From positions 1 through 62,045 of IMG/VR virus record IMGVR_UViG_3300042883_000146: a DNA stretch of 62,045 nt. One strand, 5' to 3'. Within the stretch, counting starts at the first letter, position 1. Every line of letters starts with the position of its first letter. Both the position numbers and the translations under genes were made by a program. The stretch is from a virus. The notes beneath the pieces are model-generated. The model did not search any database. It had not been told where the DNA came from and saw nothing but the letters and a program-made list of their open reading frames with translations. This document shows positions 8,741 through 19,400 of this stretch, one piece after another.

Positions 8741-10405
8741 TTAGCAATTGAGTGTTGTGTCTGCTCCTATCACTCCTGTTGCAGGATTTAAGTCATAAAT
8801 ATCTGGAGGACCTGATGATCTAACTACATAATTATATCCTGTTACAGGAACTGCAAAACCAGTATCATAATATATACTATCACCAGTGGTTAACAATACA
8901 CTACTAGAATAAACTATTGCAATACCTCCTGTACAAATTGTTGCTGTAGAATTATCTAGTAATACAGAATAACTATACACTCCTGGAGGAAGAGGAGTGG
9001 TTGTTGTTGTTGTGGTTGTTGGAGGAAACAATGTTGTTGTAGTTGTAGTTGTACATTCAGCTAAAGGAAATGAAATACAATCATTGGATGTTCCTTCATA
9101 AACAACACTTTCACCTGATGTACCACTTGTTCCACTAGTACCAGTCGTTCCACTAGTTCCTGTGGTGCCACTTGTTCCAGAAGATCCTGTAGTTCCAGAT
9201 GTTCCACTACTTCCAGAAGATCCTGTGGTGCCAGAGGTACCTGATGTACCATCTATTGCAGAGGTTCCACTTGTTCCTGTAGTGCCAGAGGTTCCACTAG
9301 TACCTGATGTACCTGTAGTACCAGATGTTCCAGTGGTACCAGATGTACCATTTGTACCATCTCCACCAGAAGCACCATCAAGATTTACATACCATATAGG
9401 GAAACTTCCTGATCCAACAGTTTTTGTAGGAGCACCAAATATTAATATTCCTGTTAAAGGATCATAAGATATCACTTCACATTCTTGGAAGTTATTAGCA
9501 TCTCCTGCTATAATTATAGATTGTGCTACTGAGTAAGACAAATCTAAATCCACTGTTAATGTTCCTGCGTTACCTAAAACAAAACTTGTTACAGAAGTGG
9601 TAGCATATCTATCTCCTTGTATTCCTGAGCTTCCTGATGTACCAGATGTAGCAGACGATCCACTTGTTCCAGTGGTGCCTGATGTAGCAGATGTACCACT
9701 TGTACCTGATGTAGCAGAAGAACCACTAGAACCTGATGTTCCACTAGTACCAGAGGTAGCAGAGGTTCCAGAGGTGCCTGTTGTACCACTTGTTCCTGTA
9801 GTACCACTTGTTCCACTAGTTCCATCTATACCACTTGTACCAGAGGTTCCACTTGTACCACTAGTTCCACTAGTGCCTGTTGTTCCAGAAGTACCTGTAG
9901 TTCCACTAGTTCCACTACTACCACTAGTTCCACTTGTTCCACTTGTTCCTGTGGTTCCTGAAGTTCCTGTAGTACCAGATGTTCCTGTTGTGCCTGAAGT
10001 TCCACTAGTTCCTGTTGTACCTGAAGTACCTGTTGTGCCACTTGTACCTGTTGTACCTGAAGTTCCTGTTGTACCACTTGTACCAGATGTACCTGATGTT
10101 CCTCTTGTACCTGATGTGCCACTCGTTCCTGTAGTTCCACTAGTGCCACTAGTTCCTGTGGTACCACTAGTACCTGTGGTTCCACTAGTACCTGTGGTTC
10201 CTGAACTACCAGACGTACCTGAAGTACCAGAAGTTCCACTAGTACCAACAGCAATATTTCCAATAGCCTCATCAATTTTTTCAAGAGCTAATTGAATATC
10301 ATCATTAGTATTAATTCCTGTATATACTAAATTAGCTCCTTCGTAATGTACACAAAGAGCATTTAATATGACAGGACAAGGCGTGGCTTGACAAAGTACA
10401 TTCAT
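8741..10405 (-). CDS. Collagen-like virion protein built of Gly-Thr-Ser triplets, with poly-Thr hinge
   Basis: The 554-residue protein has an N-terminal domain (about 1-50: ALCVHYEGANLVYTGI then IQLALEKIDEAI) shared with three other genes in this genome. A collagen-like block of about 205 residues follows (from G54) with triplets GTS, GTT, GSS and ATS and almost no proline. Next come a beta domain (about 265-335, SFVLGNAGTLTVDLD), a second collagen-like block of about 80 residues, a double poly-Thr hinge near residues 455-480, and a terminal beta domain with Cys residues (GVYSYSVLL...TTLNC). Prokaryotic collagen-like fibres form trimers with Thr often replacing hydroxyproline. The Thr/Ser density makes it the prime candidate substrate for the glycosyltransferase at the left end. 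Confidence 0.82.
   Translation of the reverse strand: MNVLCQATPCPVILNALCVHYEGANLVYTGINTNDDIQLALEKIDEAIGNIAVGTSGTSGTSGTSGSSGTTGTSGTTGTSGTTGTSGTSGTTGTSGTSGTRGTSGTSGTSGTTGTSGTTGTSGTTGTSGTTGTSGTSGTTGTSGTTGTSGTTGTSGTSGTSGSSGTSGTTGTSGTTGTSGTSGTSGTSGTSGIDGTSGTSGTTGTSGTTGTSGTSATSGTSGTSGSSGSSATSGTSGTSATSGTTGTSGSSATSGTSGSSGIQGDRYATTSVTSFVLGNAGTLTVDLDLSYSVAQSIIIAGDANNFQECEVISYDPLTGILIFGAPTKTVGSGSFPIWYVNLDGASGGDGTNGTSGTTGTSGTTGTSGTSGTSGTTGTSGTSAIDGTSGTSGTTGSSGSSGTSGTTGSSGTSGTTGTSGTTGTSGTSGTSGESVVYEGTSNDCISFPLAECTTTTTTTLFPPTTTTTTTTPLPPGVYSYSVLLDNSTATICTGGIAIVYSSSVLLTTGDSIYYDTGFAVPVTGYNYVVRSSGPPDIYDLNPATGVIGADTTLNC
9117..9356 (-). repeat. Tandem 9-base repeats coding Gly-Thr-Ser triplets (second collagen-like block)
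   Basis: About 240 bases of degenerate 9-mers on the minus strand (GGx ACx AGT/TCx) code for GTS, GTT and GSS. Third codon positions vary from unit to unit, so the repeat is held at protein level, although slippage and recombination remain possible. Confidence 0.85.
9625..10246 (-). repeat. Tandem 9-base repeats coding Gly-Thr-Ser triplets (first collagen-like block)
   Basis: About 620 bases of 9-mers code for some 68 collagen-like triplets. The complementary strand gives a long but meaningless Val-Pro-rich open frame, a by-product of the repeat. Confidence 0.88.
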
Positions 10406-10426
10406 TTTATAAAGTTTTTATATTAA

Positions 10427-10705
10427 CTAAAGAGCAACCCAATCAGCAGCACCACTGCCTATAGATTTAGCATAGTATAATGCAGGAGCTGCTGTATTTA
10501 CATATAGTTGACCGATGTAAACAGCACTGTTTGTAGGAGCTATTATTCCTGTTATAGGAACAAGATTGTTATTGATTTTAATAATTGCTGTCTCAACAGA
10601 ATCTAATGGTTCAATATCTGTATTAACAAGATATTCTCCATTATAAAGGATACATAGAGCATTCTCGTATGTAGCACATGTAGGACATATAGCAGCAGTT
10701 CTCAT
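10427..10705 (-). CDS. Short protein with the shared N-terminal adhesin domain
   Basis: The 92-residue product starts at ATG 10705 (MRTAAICPTC); an in-frame TTG nine bases earlier is less likely. Residues about 14-45 (ALCILYNGEYLVNTDI...VETAIIKINNNL) match the N-terminal domain of the collagen-like protein downstream and of two proteins near 46 kb. The rest (YIGQLYVNTAAPALYYAKS...ADWVAL) resembles small phage domains that end in a Trp. It has no collagen-like or Thr tract and may be the minimal version of the attachment domain. Its exact role is unknown; it is probably a virion protein transcribed with the fibres. Confidence 0.72.
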   Translation of the reverse strand: MRTAAICPTCATYENALCILYNGEYLVNTDIEPLDSVETAIIKINNNLVPITGIIAPTNSAVYIGQLYVNTAAPALYYAKSIGSGAADWVAL

Positions 10706-10773
10706 AATATGCAAATTTATTTATTTTAAATGTATAATTGATTGTTTATATGTATATAGTTGACATAATATAG

Positions 10774-13700
10774 CTATCGTATACCATATTGTGATTGCAT
10801 TTTTATTCCTAAGTCTTTTGCAAGATTTGGATAGAACATAGGAAGAAGACTTGCAAATTGATTAGTAACTGGAAAAGATCTTAGCCAATACTTAATGACA
10901 AAGTTTTTATCTTCTAATTCTTGATTACCTGTAGCTATAGCATAGTTTTCTGTCATAAATTTTGTAACCATATTTTTATAGTTATCAACTAAACCTAAAG
11001 AAGGAAATATACCACTGGATATTAATCCAGTTAAATTAGTTGGATTATAAAAATATCCAAGTTCATCTTTAAATTTATCTACAGCCTTTAGTGCAAATTT
11101 ATATTGGTTCTTAACAATAGGATCATCATCATCATCTGGAAGAGCTTTTAAACCTAGAGCTAAAGCAAACAAAGAAGCATAAACTAATGCATCTAATAAT
11201 TGATTTTTAATGTTCTGTCTAACAAGATCCATAAATTCACTTTCAGTCATCTCAAGAACTTTACCTGTATCATTTTCATAATCAGCTTTTTTCTTTTCAA
11301 ATAATTCTCTCATATATTCCACCCCTTTGTCATTAGCCATAAGAGAATTACTTAGTCTACCTAAACTTTTTAATAAATCTTCAGATATGATTCTAAAAAC
11401 CATTCTTGATCTTCCCCATTCATATGCATCTGAAGCAGCATTGTATTTCAAATTACCCATACGAACATCAATCAAACGAGGTATCCAATTCTTGAATACC
11501 ATGAAAGAGTTTCCATATATGGTCATATTAATAAGTCTTTTGTTTTCTTCTGTTAAAGATCCTAGTGCATCACTAGTAAATTGTTGAATCTTTCTTCTTG
11601 TTTCAATAACACTATCAGACTTTTGTTCAACTTCAGGAATAACAAACTGACCATCCTTAACTTCTCCTAGCTTTAACACTCCTTGTTTTTCTACAAGATC
11701 TTTAACATCCTTTTCAAACTTTTCTGCTCTTGCATCTCTTTCACTTTGAGTACCTGCATAAAAATCTTTATACTCAGGGGTACTTTTAAGATATTGTCTA
11801 GCGTTAACTACTTCACCGTTTACTACAGCAGAATTTCTTATATAAGCAAAGAAGTTAGTCACTTGTACTGACTTCTCTCCTTCTCTCATTAGTACCATTA
11901 AATAGTCTTGAATAGCTTGATCATCCACCTTGTTTAAAGATAGTTTTCTAGCTGCATCTCTATTGTAATTTTCTGTAAAAGGAATAAAGTAATCTAATGC
12001 TGCAAGCATTTTTAACTTGTCTTCTGCTCCACTCATCTTATTAGCACCAAGCCACATCTCTGCAGAAATGTAATCTGTTTTTGTAAAATACACTCCTGCA
12101 TTAATTAATGACTGAGTCTTACCTCCAAACAAGTTAGATGCAGAAGATAGAACGTTTAATCCTAAAGCAGTCACTTGAAAAGTATTATTCATCTGAGTGA
12201 TGATTTTATTAATACTTATCTGTCTATTCTCTAAGTTTTCAGGTAGTAGTTTAAATCCTAATTTATTATTAATAGTTGATCCAAACTTACCAAACTTACC
12301 TAAGAGTTGATCGAAAGATTCACTCTCAATATATTTCTGTTGATAGATAATGGCTTTAACCATATTTTCTATCAGTTTTGTGTTCTCACTATTATCAGGA
12401 TTATATTGAAGCACTCCATCTTTATATTCAGTTTTACCAAACATAGATGTAGCAATAGCTTTTTTATTCTTCTCTAGTCTTATTAGAGCTCTACCTTGTT
12501 CTTCAATTTCTGATAAATACTTAAATTTAATAGCAAACTCATTATAGAGGGCCATAGTTTTAAATAAATCTGTAGATGCCTGATCTACATCTTCTAAAGC
12601 TGTAGTGAAGTATGTAGGAATAACATCAACAGGTTTACCTGTAAGAGGATCAATCTTTCCATAACCTATATCAGATTCATCTAAAGATATATTTTGTAAG
12701 AACTGTTCTCCTAAAGAAACCTTACCTCCAAATATTAACTTTTCAGATAGTCCTTTTCTTACCCAGGGTAAGAATGTTCTTGCTTGTCTAGCATTAATGT
12801 ATCCTATAGATTTATAATATTCATTTCTTTCTTTAATATAGTCATAGAATTTTAGAGCAGGAGCATTTTCAGGTTTATGAAGTTCTTTCCATTCGTTAGA
12901 CTCCCATTTATTTCTATTAGGAAATTTATTAATTTCATCATATAATAACCAACCTAAAGATTCTGGAGTGGATATATTATAAAGATCACTTGCTTTTTGT
13001 TTTTCTATTTTAATATCTCTATCATTCTTTTCTTGAGTATCCACTCTAGGTTTATTTTCTATTCTTTCAAACTCTTCTGCTTTCTTTTTTTCTAAATGTT
13101 CTTTATAAGCTTGTTGATCTACATTGTCTCTAATCCATGCAAAGTCTCTAGAGTCTTTGTTTATTGCAGACTTTAGTTCTTTATAAAACTCAGGATTAAA
13201 TTCATCTATGAGTTCATTTTTATTTTTCTTTTTAATAATATCAAACATGTTCTTAGCTGACAATCCTTTAGATGTAGCCCATTTTTGATATTCATCTTTT
13301 AATTCTGTAAGTTTTTTAACTTCTGTAAACGTATCCATTCCAGAAAAAGCAAAAGCTTTGTTAGCTTTTTTAAATAAAGTTTCTAATCCTTTAAGTTGAA
13401 TAGTAGCAGTGTTACCTAGAAACTTAGTTATACCTCTAACAATTTTTTCAGGAGAAGAAAGATTATTTATATTTTCACTTCCCCCAATAATATCATTAGT
13501 AAATTCTTTATCAACTTTTTTTAATTGTTCTTTAAATTTTCTAGCTTCATTTGCAGATTTTCTTAAATCTTTTTCCAACTGTGAATCTTCTTCAGTTAAT
13601 TCTTTACCTTCAAATAAAAAATCAAGCTGAGTATCTAAATCAATATAAGTTTCTAAAGATTCTAAGGATGTACCAAGGCTTTGTGCAAAATCAGAAATTT

Positions 13701-16485
13701 GATTTTGATCAAATGACTTAGCATCCTTACCTTTGAATTGAGTTGTATATTTATTAATAATATCTGAAACTTGTTTATTTAATATCTTAGCTTGATAAAT
13801 TAATGGAGCAATATTCTGCTTCATTTGTAATTGTCTAATTGCAGAAAATAAAGCATTTAACTGTTCAGCTTTAGATTGTTTTTCTTCTGATAACACTTTT
13901 GTTTCAGAAAGTTTTTTATAAATGGCATTAAGTTTTTCTAATAAAGTATCAATCTCCTCAACATTTGTTTTTTCAGCTTCTAACCCTACAGGAATTAAAA
14001 AATCTTCTTGAATATTTTTAACATTAACATCTCCTATTCTTACATCAAGTAATTTTGGAAGTATGTTCTTTTTAGCATTAGCCTTAGAATACACTGCTTT
14101 AATAGGAATCATTCTTGTCTGTTCAAAATTCTCATTTTTAACATTATAAGCATTATTTATAATATACTTATATTGTTCCATTTGAGTATTCCAAGCATTC
14201 ACTTTATACCAAGGAATATCAGTGTATTTATCAATATCAAGATCCATAAACTTCCAATCAAGGATGTTCACTTTACCTTCAGGAGTGATAGCCATAAAAT
14301 CTATTGTACCAGCAATATCTCTTTTAGCATCATATATAGTTGTTTCAGAAAGAAATTTTGTACCAACAGGAAAAGATCTTAATCTATCTAATAGATTATC
14401 TCTAAGTGTAATGTACATATCATTATCATCTTTATTAAGAAGAGATGTGTAATCATCATTTTTTATAGCTTCATTTATTTCTGCAGGACTTTTTAATAGT
14501 CCATCTGAGTTTACAAACAAATCAAAAGCATACTCAAGATCAGCATGTCCTGCAGTTCCTTTTTCAGCTTTTAAATCATCTACAGCAGTTTGAAATTCTG
14601 ACTTAGTTAAATCTTTGTTTTTAAATCTTCTTTCATACCAATCTTCTACAAGATCGCTAACACGTCTACCTATCTTTTTACCATTAAACGCATATCCTCC
14701 CTGATTAGGTAGTTTTGTGATTTTAGAATTAACAGCTTTAATGTTATCAATAATTTGATCTTGTTTACTTTGACCAGCTTGTTGTAAGAACACTCCATCC
14801 TCTACAATGTCTTCAGCTGTACCAATATCTTTACCAGAAAGAATATCCATAGCAACTTGATCAAATCCACTTGTAGCAAATAGTCCTTTAAAATATTCTA
14901 ATATTTGTTTCCACCAAGATTGTACATTCTCTAACAACTCAGGTTTTTCTGTGGAACCTTCTGATTTATTAATTACCACTTCAGCTAACACTTTACCTAT
15001 AGCTTCTTCTTTAAGCTTTATAACATCAGGTTTACCATCTTTTCCTTTATAATTAGCATTGGTAGAATATTCTATAAATACATCTTTAAGAATTCTGTAT
15101 TTATTAATCTCACCCATTAACTTTTTATACAAAGCTGGGTTTGTTTGTTTAATTATTGATACAGCAAAGTGCATAGCTTCTTCTGGAAGAGCTGTAGCTT
15201 CTTTACCTTCTACCACTTGTACTAATTTTTGAGTAAGATTAGCAACAGCATTAGCATCTAGCTTAACACCATCAACAACCACTTGCTTTACACCTTTTAC
15301 ATCTACACCAATACGTTTTAAGAAATCATTAACAATAGCAATAGTTTTAGGAGATGCAGTTGAAGATACAGTGGTTCCTTCTAGTTGAAATAATGTTAAT
15401 TGGTTTCCAGGTTTAGCAACAAAGTTTTTAAATCCTTTTATATCCTTTTCATTTCCTAATATGTGAATTTGTTCTGGTTCAAATACTGCAAGTTCATCTC
15501 CTAATACACTTTCTTTTTCAAAATAACTATCAGCATTAGGATAATTATCTTTATAAAATTGCTCACCCTCTTCTAGTTGAATAGGATTCCGCATATTCAA
15601 TAAATTAGCTATTACTTTACCATAATCTTTAGCTTGATTATAAGATGTAGTAAAATGAACAGCTCCATACTCTCCAGTATTATATTTTTCAAAAGTATCT
15701 CCTTTAATACCATGATAAACAATATCCTTTACTTTACTATCAGGAAATATACTATCTAAGTATTGAGAATATTGTTCAGGTGTTCCTATAGATGCTAACT
15801 CTGGATTAGAATTAAAGAGTTCTTCCACTCCAGATTTTTGTCTTATGTTACTCATCCTACGAAGAGCTTCCTGGTTTATTCTATCTTCATACTGCCCAAC
15901 AGATTCTCCACTGTTTTTAAAAATGTACTCATGAGCCTTTTCATGAAGAAGTGCAAAAGTTAAAAACTCATCTAATGTTTTAAACTCATTTTCTGATAAA
16001 GCTGTTGCCTGACTTCCATCAGATAAAACTGCAGGAGTTGTCCAAGCCTTATCTTTAAACTTTTGTGTAAATAGATCTTTTACAAATAAAAACTTTTCTC
16101 CTTTATTTACATTTCTAAATGCAACAGGCACTTCTCTTTCTGTAGGTATCTCAGCAACAAAATCAACTACAGTATTTTGAAAAGATTTATTTTTTTCAAG
16201 ATCATCTAAAGTGGTTAATTTATCTATAATTCCTCTATCTATAAACGGAGCTTTTTCTAACCTAAGTTCATGGTTGTAATAAACATTAACTAAAGAATCA
16301 GGAATCCTAATATCACGATCAATGAAATCACCATTCAAACTAAATGACACAACTGGTACACCATAATTTTGATTCACTTTCTTAGCAACAGCTTGAGCTC
16401 CTTCTATAGATAGATTGAATCCAGAGTCTGTATCTGCTGAAACTTTATTAGTAAGTTTTTCTTTTATTTCAATTTTACAAGGCAT
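10774..16485 (-). CDS. Polyvalent virion protein: zincin-like, ART-like and PD-(D/E)XK nuclease-like domains
   Basis: The 1903-residue protein lies 11 bases after the giant RNA polymerase. A zinc-metallopeptidase motif HEKAH occupies residues 181-185 in the context FALLHEKAHEYIF. An ADP-ribosyltransferase-like block follows (VYHG with H258, then YGAVHFTTSYNQAKDYG). A PD-(D/E)XK nuclease-like block comes later: GTIDFMAITP, then NILDWKF with D743-W-K745, and QMEQYKYII. Long coiled-coil regions lie at about 870-1190, and a hydrophobic segment near 1780 (LVYASLFALALGLKAL) is followed by DDDDDP. Such mixtures are typical of polyvalent proteins that are injected with phage DNA. Which activities are live is unknown. 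It probably travels inside the virion together with the polymerase. Confidence 0.75.
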   Translation of the reverse strand: MPCKIEIKEKLTNKVSADTDSGFNLSIEGAQAVAKKVNQNYGVPVVSFSLNGDFIDRDIRIPDSLVNVYYNHELRLEKAPFIDRGIIDKLTTLDDLEKNKSFQNTVVDFVAEIPTEREVPVAFRNVNKGEKFLFVKDLFTQKFKDKAWTTPAVLSDGSQATALSENEFKTLDEFLTFALLHEKAHEYIFKNSGESVGQYEDRINQEALRRMSNIRQKSGVEELFNSNPELASIGTPEQYSQYLDSIFPDSKVKDIVYHGIKGDTFEKYNTGEYGAVHFTTSYNQAKDYGKVIANLLNMRNPIQLEEGEQFYKDNYPNADSYFEKESVLGDELAVFEPEQIHILGNEKDIKGFKNFVAKPGNQLTLFQLEGTTVSSTASPKTIAIVNDFLKRIGVDVKGVKQVVVDGVKLDANAVANLTQKLVQVVEGKEATALPEEAMHFAVSIIKQTNPALYKKLMGEINKYRILKDVFIEYSTNANYKGKDGKPDVIKLKEEAIGKVLAEVVINKSEGSTEKPELLENVQSWWKQILEYFKGLFATSGFDQVAMDILSGKDIGTAEDIVEDGVFLQQAGQSKQDQIIDNIKAVNSKITKLPNQGGYAFNGKKIGRRVSDLVEDWYERRFKNKDLTKSEFQTAVDDLKAEKGTAGHADLEYAFDLFVNSDGLLKSPAEINEAIKNDDYTSLLNKDDNDMYITLRDNLLDRLRSFPVGTKFLSETTIYDAKRDIAGTIDFMAITPEGKVNILDWKFMDLDIDKYTDIPWYKVNAWNTQMEQYKYIINNAYNVKNENFEQTRMIPIKAVYSKANAKKNILPKLLDVRIGDVNVKNIQEDFLIPVGLEAEKTNVEEIDTLLEKLNAIYKKLSETKVLSEEKQSKAEQLNALFSAIRQLQMKQNIAPLIYQAKILNKQVSDIINKYTTQFKGKDAKSFDQNQISDFAQSLGTSLESLETYIDLDTQLDFLFEGKELTEEDSQLEKDLRKSANEARKFKEQLKKVDKEFTNDIIGGSENINNLSSPEKIVRGITKFLGNTATIQLKGLETLFKKANKAFAFSGMDTFTEVKKLTELKDEYQKWATSKGLSAKNMFDIIKKKNKNELIDEFNPEFYKELKSAINKDSRDFAWIRDNVDQQAYKEHLEKKKAEEFERIENKPRVDTQEKNDRDIKIEKQKASDLYNISTPESLGWLLYDEINKFPNRNKWESNEWKELHKPENAPALKFYDYIKERNEYYKSIGYINARQARTFLPWVRKGLSEKLIFGGKVSLGEQFLQNISLDESDIGYGKIDPLTGKPVDVIPTYFTTALEDVDQASTDLFKTMALYNEFAIKFKYLSEIEEQGRALIRLEKNKKAIATSMFGKTEYKDGVLQYNPDNSENTKLIENMVKAIIYQQKYIESESFDQLLGKFGKFGSTINNKLGFKLLPENLENRQISINKIITQMNNTFQVTALGLNVLSSASNLFGGKTQSLINAGVYFTKTDYISAEMWLGANKMSGAEDKLKMLAALDYFIPFTENYNRDAARKLSLNKVDDQAIQDYLMVLMREGEKSVQVTNFFAYIRNSAVVNGEVVNARQYLKSTPEYKDFYAGTQSERDARAEKFEKDVKDLVEKQGVLKLGEVKDGQFVIPEVEQKSDSVIETRRKIQQFTSDALGSLTEENKRLINMTIYGNSFMVFKNWIPRLIDVRMGNLKYNAASDAYEWGRSRMVFRIISEDLLKSLGRLSNSLMANDKGVEYMRELFEKKKADYENDTGKVLEMTESEFMDLVRQNIKNQLLDALVYASLFALALGLKALPDDDDDPIVKNQYKFALKAVDKFKDELGYFYNPTNLTGLISSGIFPSLGLVDNYKNMVTKFMTENYAIATGNQELEDKNFVIKYWLRSFPVTNQFASLLPMFYPNLAKDLGIKMQSQYGIR

Positions 16486-16496
16486 AATATAATATA

Positions 16497-19400
16497 TTAT
16501 TTACAAGTTTCTGATGATCTATCAATTGGAGGAAGTCCTTCTGGAGCATTAATATCAGTGGATGGTTGTGTAGATGCTTCTGTTGGTAAAGGTACATCTT
16601 CCATTGTAATTTCCTCACCATAGTATTCAATTATATCTTCATTAGGAATAATTTGGTTCATTATAACTGTACCATTTTCTATTACAGAAGGTCTAAAATC
16701 TTCATAGAATTCAGAAGCTCTATCTCCATCTCCATATAAATTGATTAACTTATACACATGCTTAATATCTCCAGATTTATCTATAGTGGTGAGGGGAATA
16801 TTAGTGTTAGGATAATTAACTCTAGCATAGCCATATACATCTTTAAGAGAATAATCACCTTTTGCCTTTCTTAATGCATAATCAAGTTTAGTTACAGACA
16901 ATCCTGTTTTTATATCAATGCTGTCTCCAGTACCTTCATCTGTAATCACTCTAGGAACTTTAAGATAATTTTTTTGAGAAGCTATATAATCATACATTGT
17001 ACTAACAAGTAATATTTTTCTTTCAGTAGATTTAATGTTAAATGCTTCTAATTTAGGAAACATAGATGAGTAGTATAAATAAATATCTGCATAATGATTT
17101 CCAAAAGAATCTAACTGTACACTATTTGGAGTGGCTGCATCTCCTTTAAACCTAACACTTACATCCCTAAATCTTGGTTGGAATGTAGGCATTATGTCAT
17201 CATTCTTAAAATTATTAGCATGAAACATTCCTTCAGCAAATGCATCAAGATTTTCATCATTAGCTAAACTAATAATTACAGGTCGTACAATATCACTATA
17301 GTCTTCTATAGGAATAACATTCTTAATAGATATAGCAGATTGATAAGTTCCTTGTAGAATAGATACATAGATGAGATCTTTGTATAATTGATTTAACTCA
17401 TCATTGTAATCTCTAAGTTCTCTCATCATGCCTACATACATATTATTGTCATAAGCATCTTTAGTGTTAGCTATTAACTTTACACTTTTAGCACCATCAG
17501 GTCTATCTCCACTAACAACTTGTAGCTCTCTAAGTATTTGTATATCTGGATAAGCTTTCTTTGCTTTTTCCAGTCTCACTGCTACAGAAGTATTTGGATC
17601 TATTAATAGCTCTTTAATTCTACTATTAACTCCTATCTTAGTTTGAATAATATAATCTAAGAAATCTGCTTTCACCTTGTTAGATAATTTTTCAAAATCA
17701 TCTGCACTCATGAAAGGATTTTCTCCAAAAGGTTGTAATATTTTATTAGTGATGGCTCTAAAATCATCTTCTTCTAATTTAAATATAGCCCCCATTGATT
17801 GCATAGACTTACCTAAGAATTCTTTTTGTTTTCCAATAAAGGTGTTATCTAAGATGTTATCTACAGAATAGATGATGTTTGTGTTACTTGCAATTTCAGT
17901 GTTCCAAGTTTTTCTATCATATACACTACTATTATTAAAAGAAGAAGTGTCGTAGTTAGTTGCTTGTGTAAACTTAAATGCATACTCAGCCATCTTAGCA
18001 TATTTCAAGAACTCATTAAAAATTACTTCTTGTTCAGCATATTGTTCAGCATTAAGCATTTCATTTTTATTACTATAGTAATCTTTAATGTTTTGTTCAA
18101 GTTTAGTTATATCAAATGTAGTTCCAACAGATTCTTCTAGTTTTTCTCTTTCTCCACCAAATTGATTTTTAATCTTTTCAATGTTATTTGCACCAAATAA
18201 ATTCTTTTGTCCTGTACCATCTAACATCTTTAGATATTCAGAAATGATTGGTTGGTTTAAGAACATTGCAGCTTGTTCTCCTGAACCTATATTTTCTAAG
18301 AACATGAATGTTCCTACAACAAGATCACTCTGTACAACATCAGTGATGTATGGCTTATTAGCCACATCCACAAAGGCTGTAGCATATCCTGATAGTCTAT
18401 TGGATATAAGTTCCTTGCCATCTTTTACAGTGGTTCCTGAGAGAGATATATAAGGTTGACCATTCACCATAGTGGTGTTATGCTTTAGTTTAATAATTCC
18501 ATCTCCTAAAATCTTTTGATCTCTTAATGAAACATTTACAAATCTTGCAGGATCAATATACACTTGACTCTTTTGTTTTAAAGAAAGATTGGTGATGTTC
18601 ACTGCTGCAATACCCACCCATCTTTTAGCTGTAACAAATGCATGTCTCAACTTAGTCATGTAGTTCCTATCAAGAATTCTATTCTTTATAAGATTTTCAT
18701 CATATCCTCTAAGAGAGTTTAATTTTTCAGAAAGTTTTTCAAGTCCTGCGTCATTTACTGGAGATATTAAACGATCAAAGTTTTCTGGAAGAGTGATGAG
18801 TTTCTCTAAAGAATCATAGTATTCATTCTCTAAAGATTTTTTATACATGTCCTTTACATATTTTTCTTTATAGAAAGATTGTAAAGATGAATCCTGAAGA
18901 TCTTCTATTTCTTTTATTATAGATTCTTCTGTGTTTATATAATCTTCAGCTCCTGAAAGAAGTGTAGATATAAACTCTGAATATTTTTCAGAAAGATTTT
19001 TAGGATCTTTTAAATCATATATAGTAATCTGTAATGCTTCTAACAACTCAGATTTTTTAAATGCTTTATTTACTAAAGTGTCTTCAAATACTTTACCATA
19101 AAACTCTTTAGTATCTGCCTCAGAGTCTAAATACTTAACAAGTCTAACATTTCCAGTTCTATCTACATAAGTAGACTTTAAGTACATGTTCAACTTATCA
19201 ATATCAAAGTCACTTCCTGCTTTGGTTGTAATCTCAGAAGGTACCACTACTGTTGCTCCCATGTATTGTGGAAGAAATCCTTTCACTTTAAACACTTCCA
19301 CAGAACTTAATGCCTGTGTAGGAATACGAAATCCTATTCCTGTAAGAATAGCTTTTCCTTCTTTAGTTTCGTTTAAATATTTAAGAATAGCTTTATCATT

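Noticed and set aside
9117-10246. Regular short repeats that might suggest a CRISPR array
   Set aside because: The period is 9 bases, in frame with a coding region, and there are no spacers.
9597-10295. Long rightward Val-Pro-rich open frame opposite the collagen-like gene
   Set aside because: It is the exact complement of the Gly-Thr-Ser repeats; the composition is an artefact and there is no start context. The same holds for the frames at 9162-9467 and 8326-8523.
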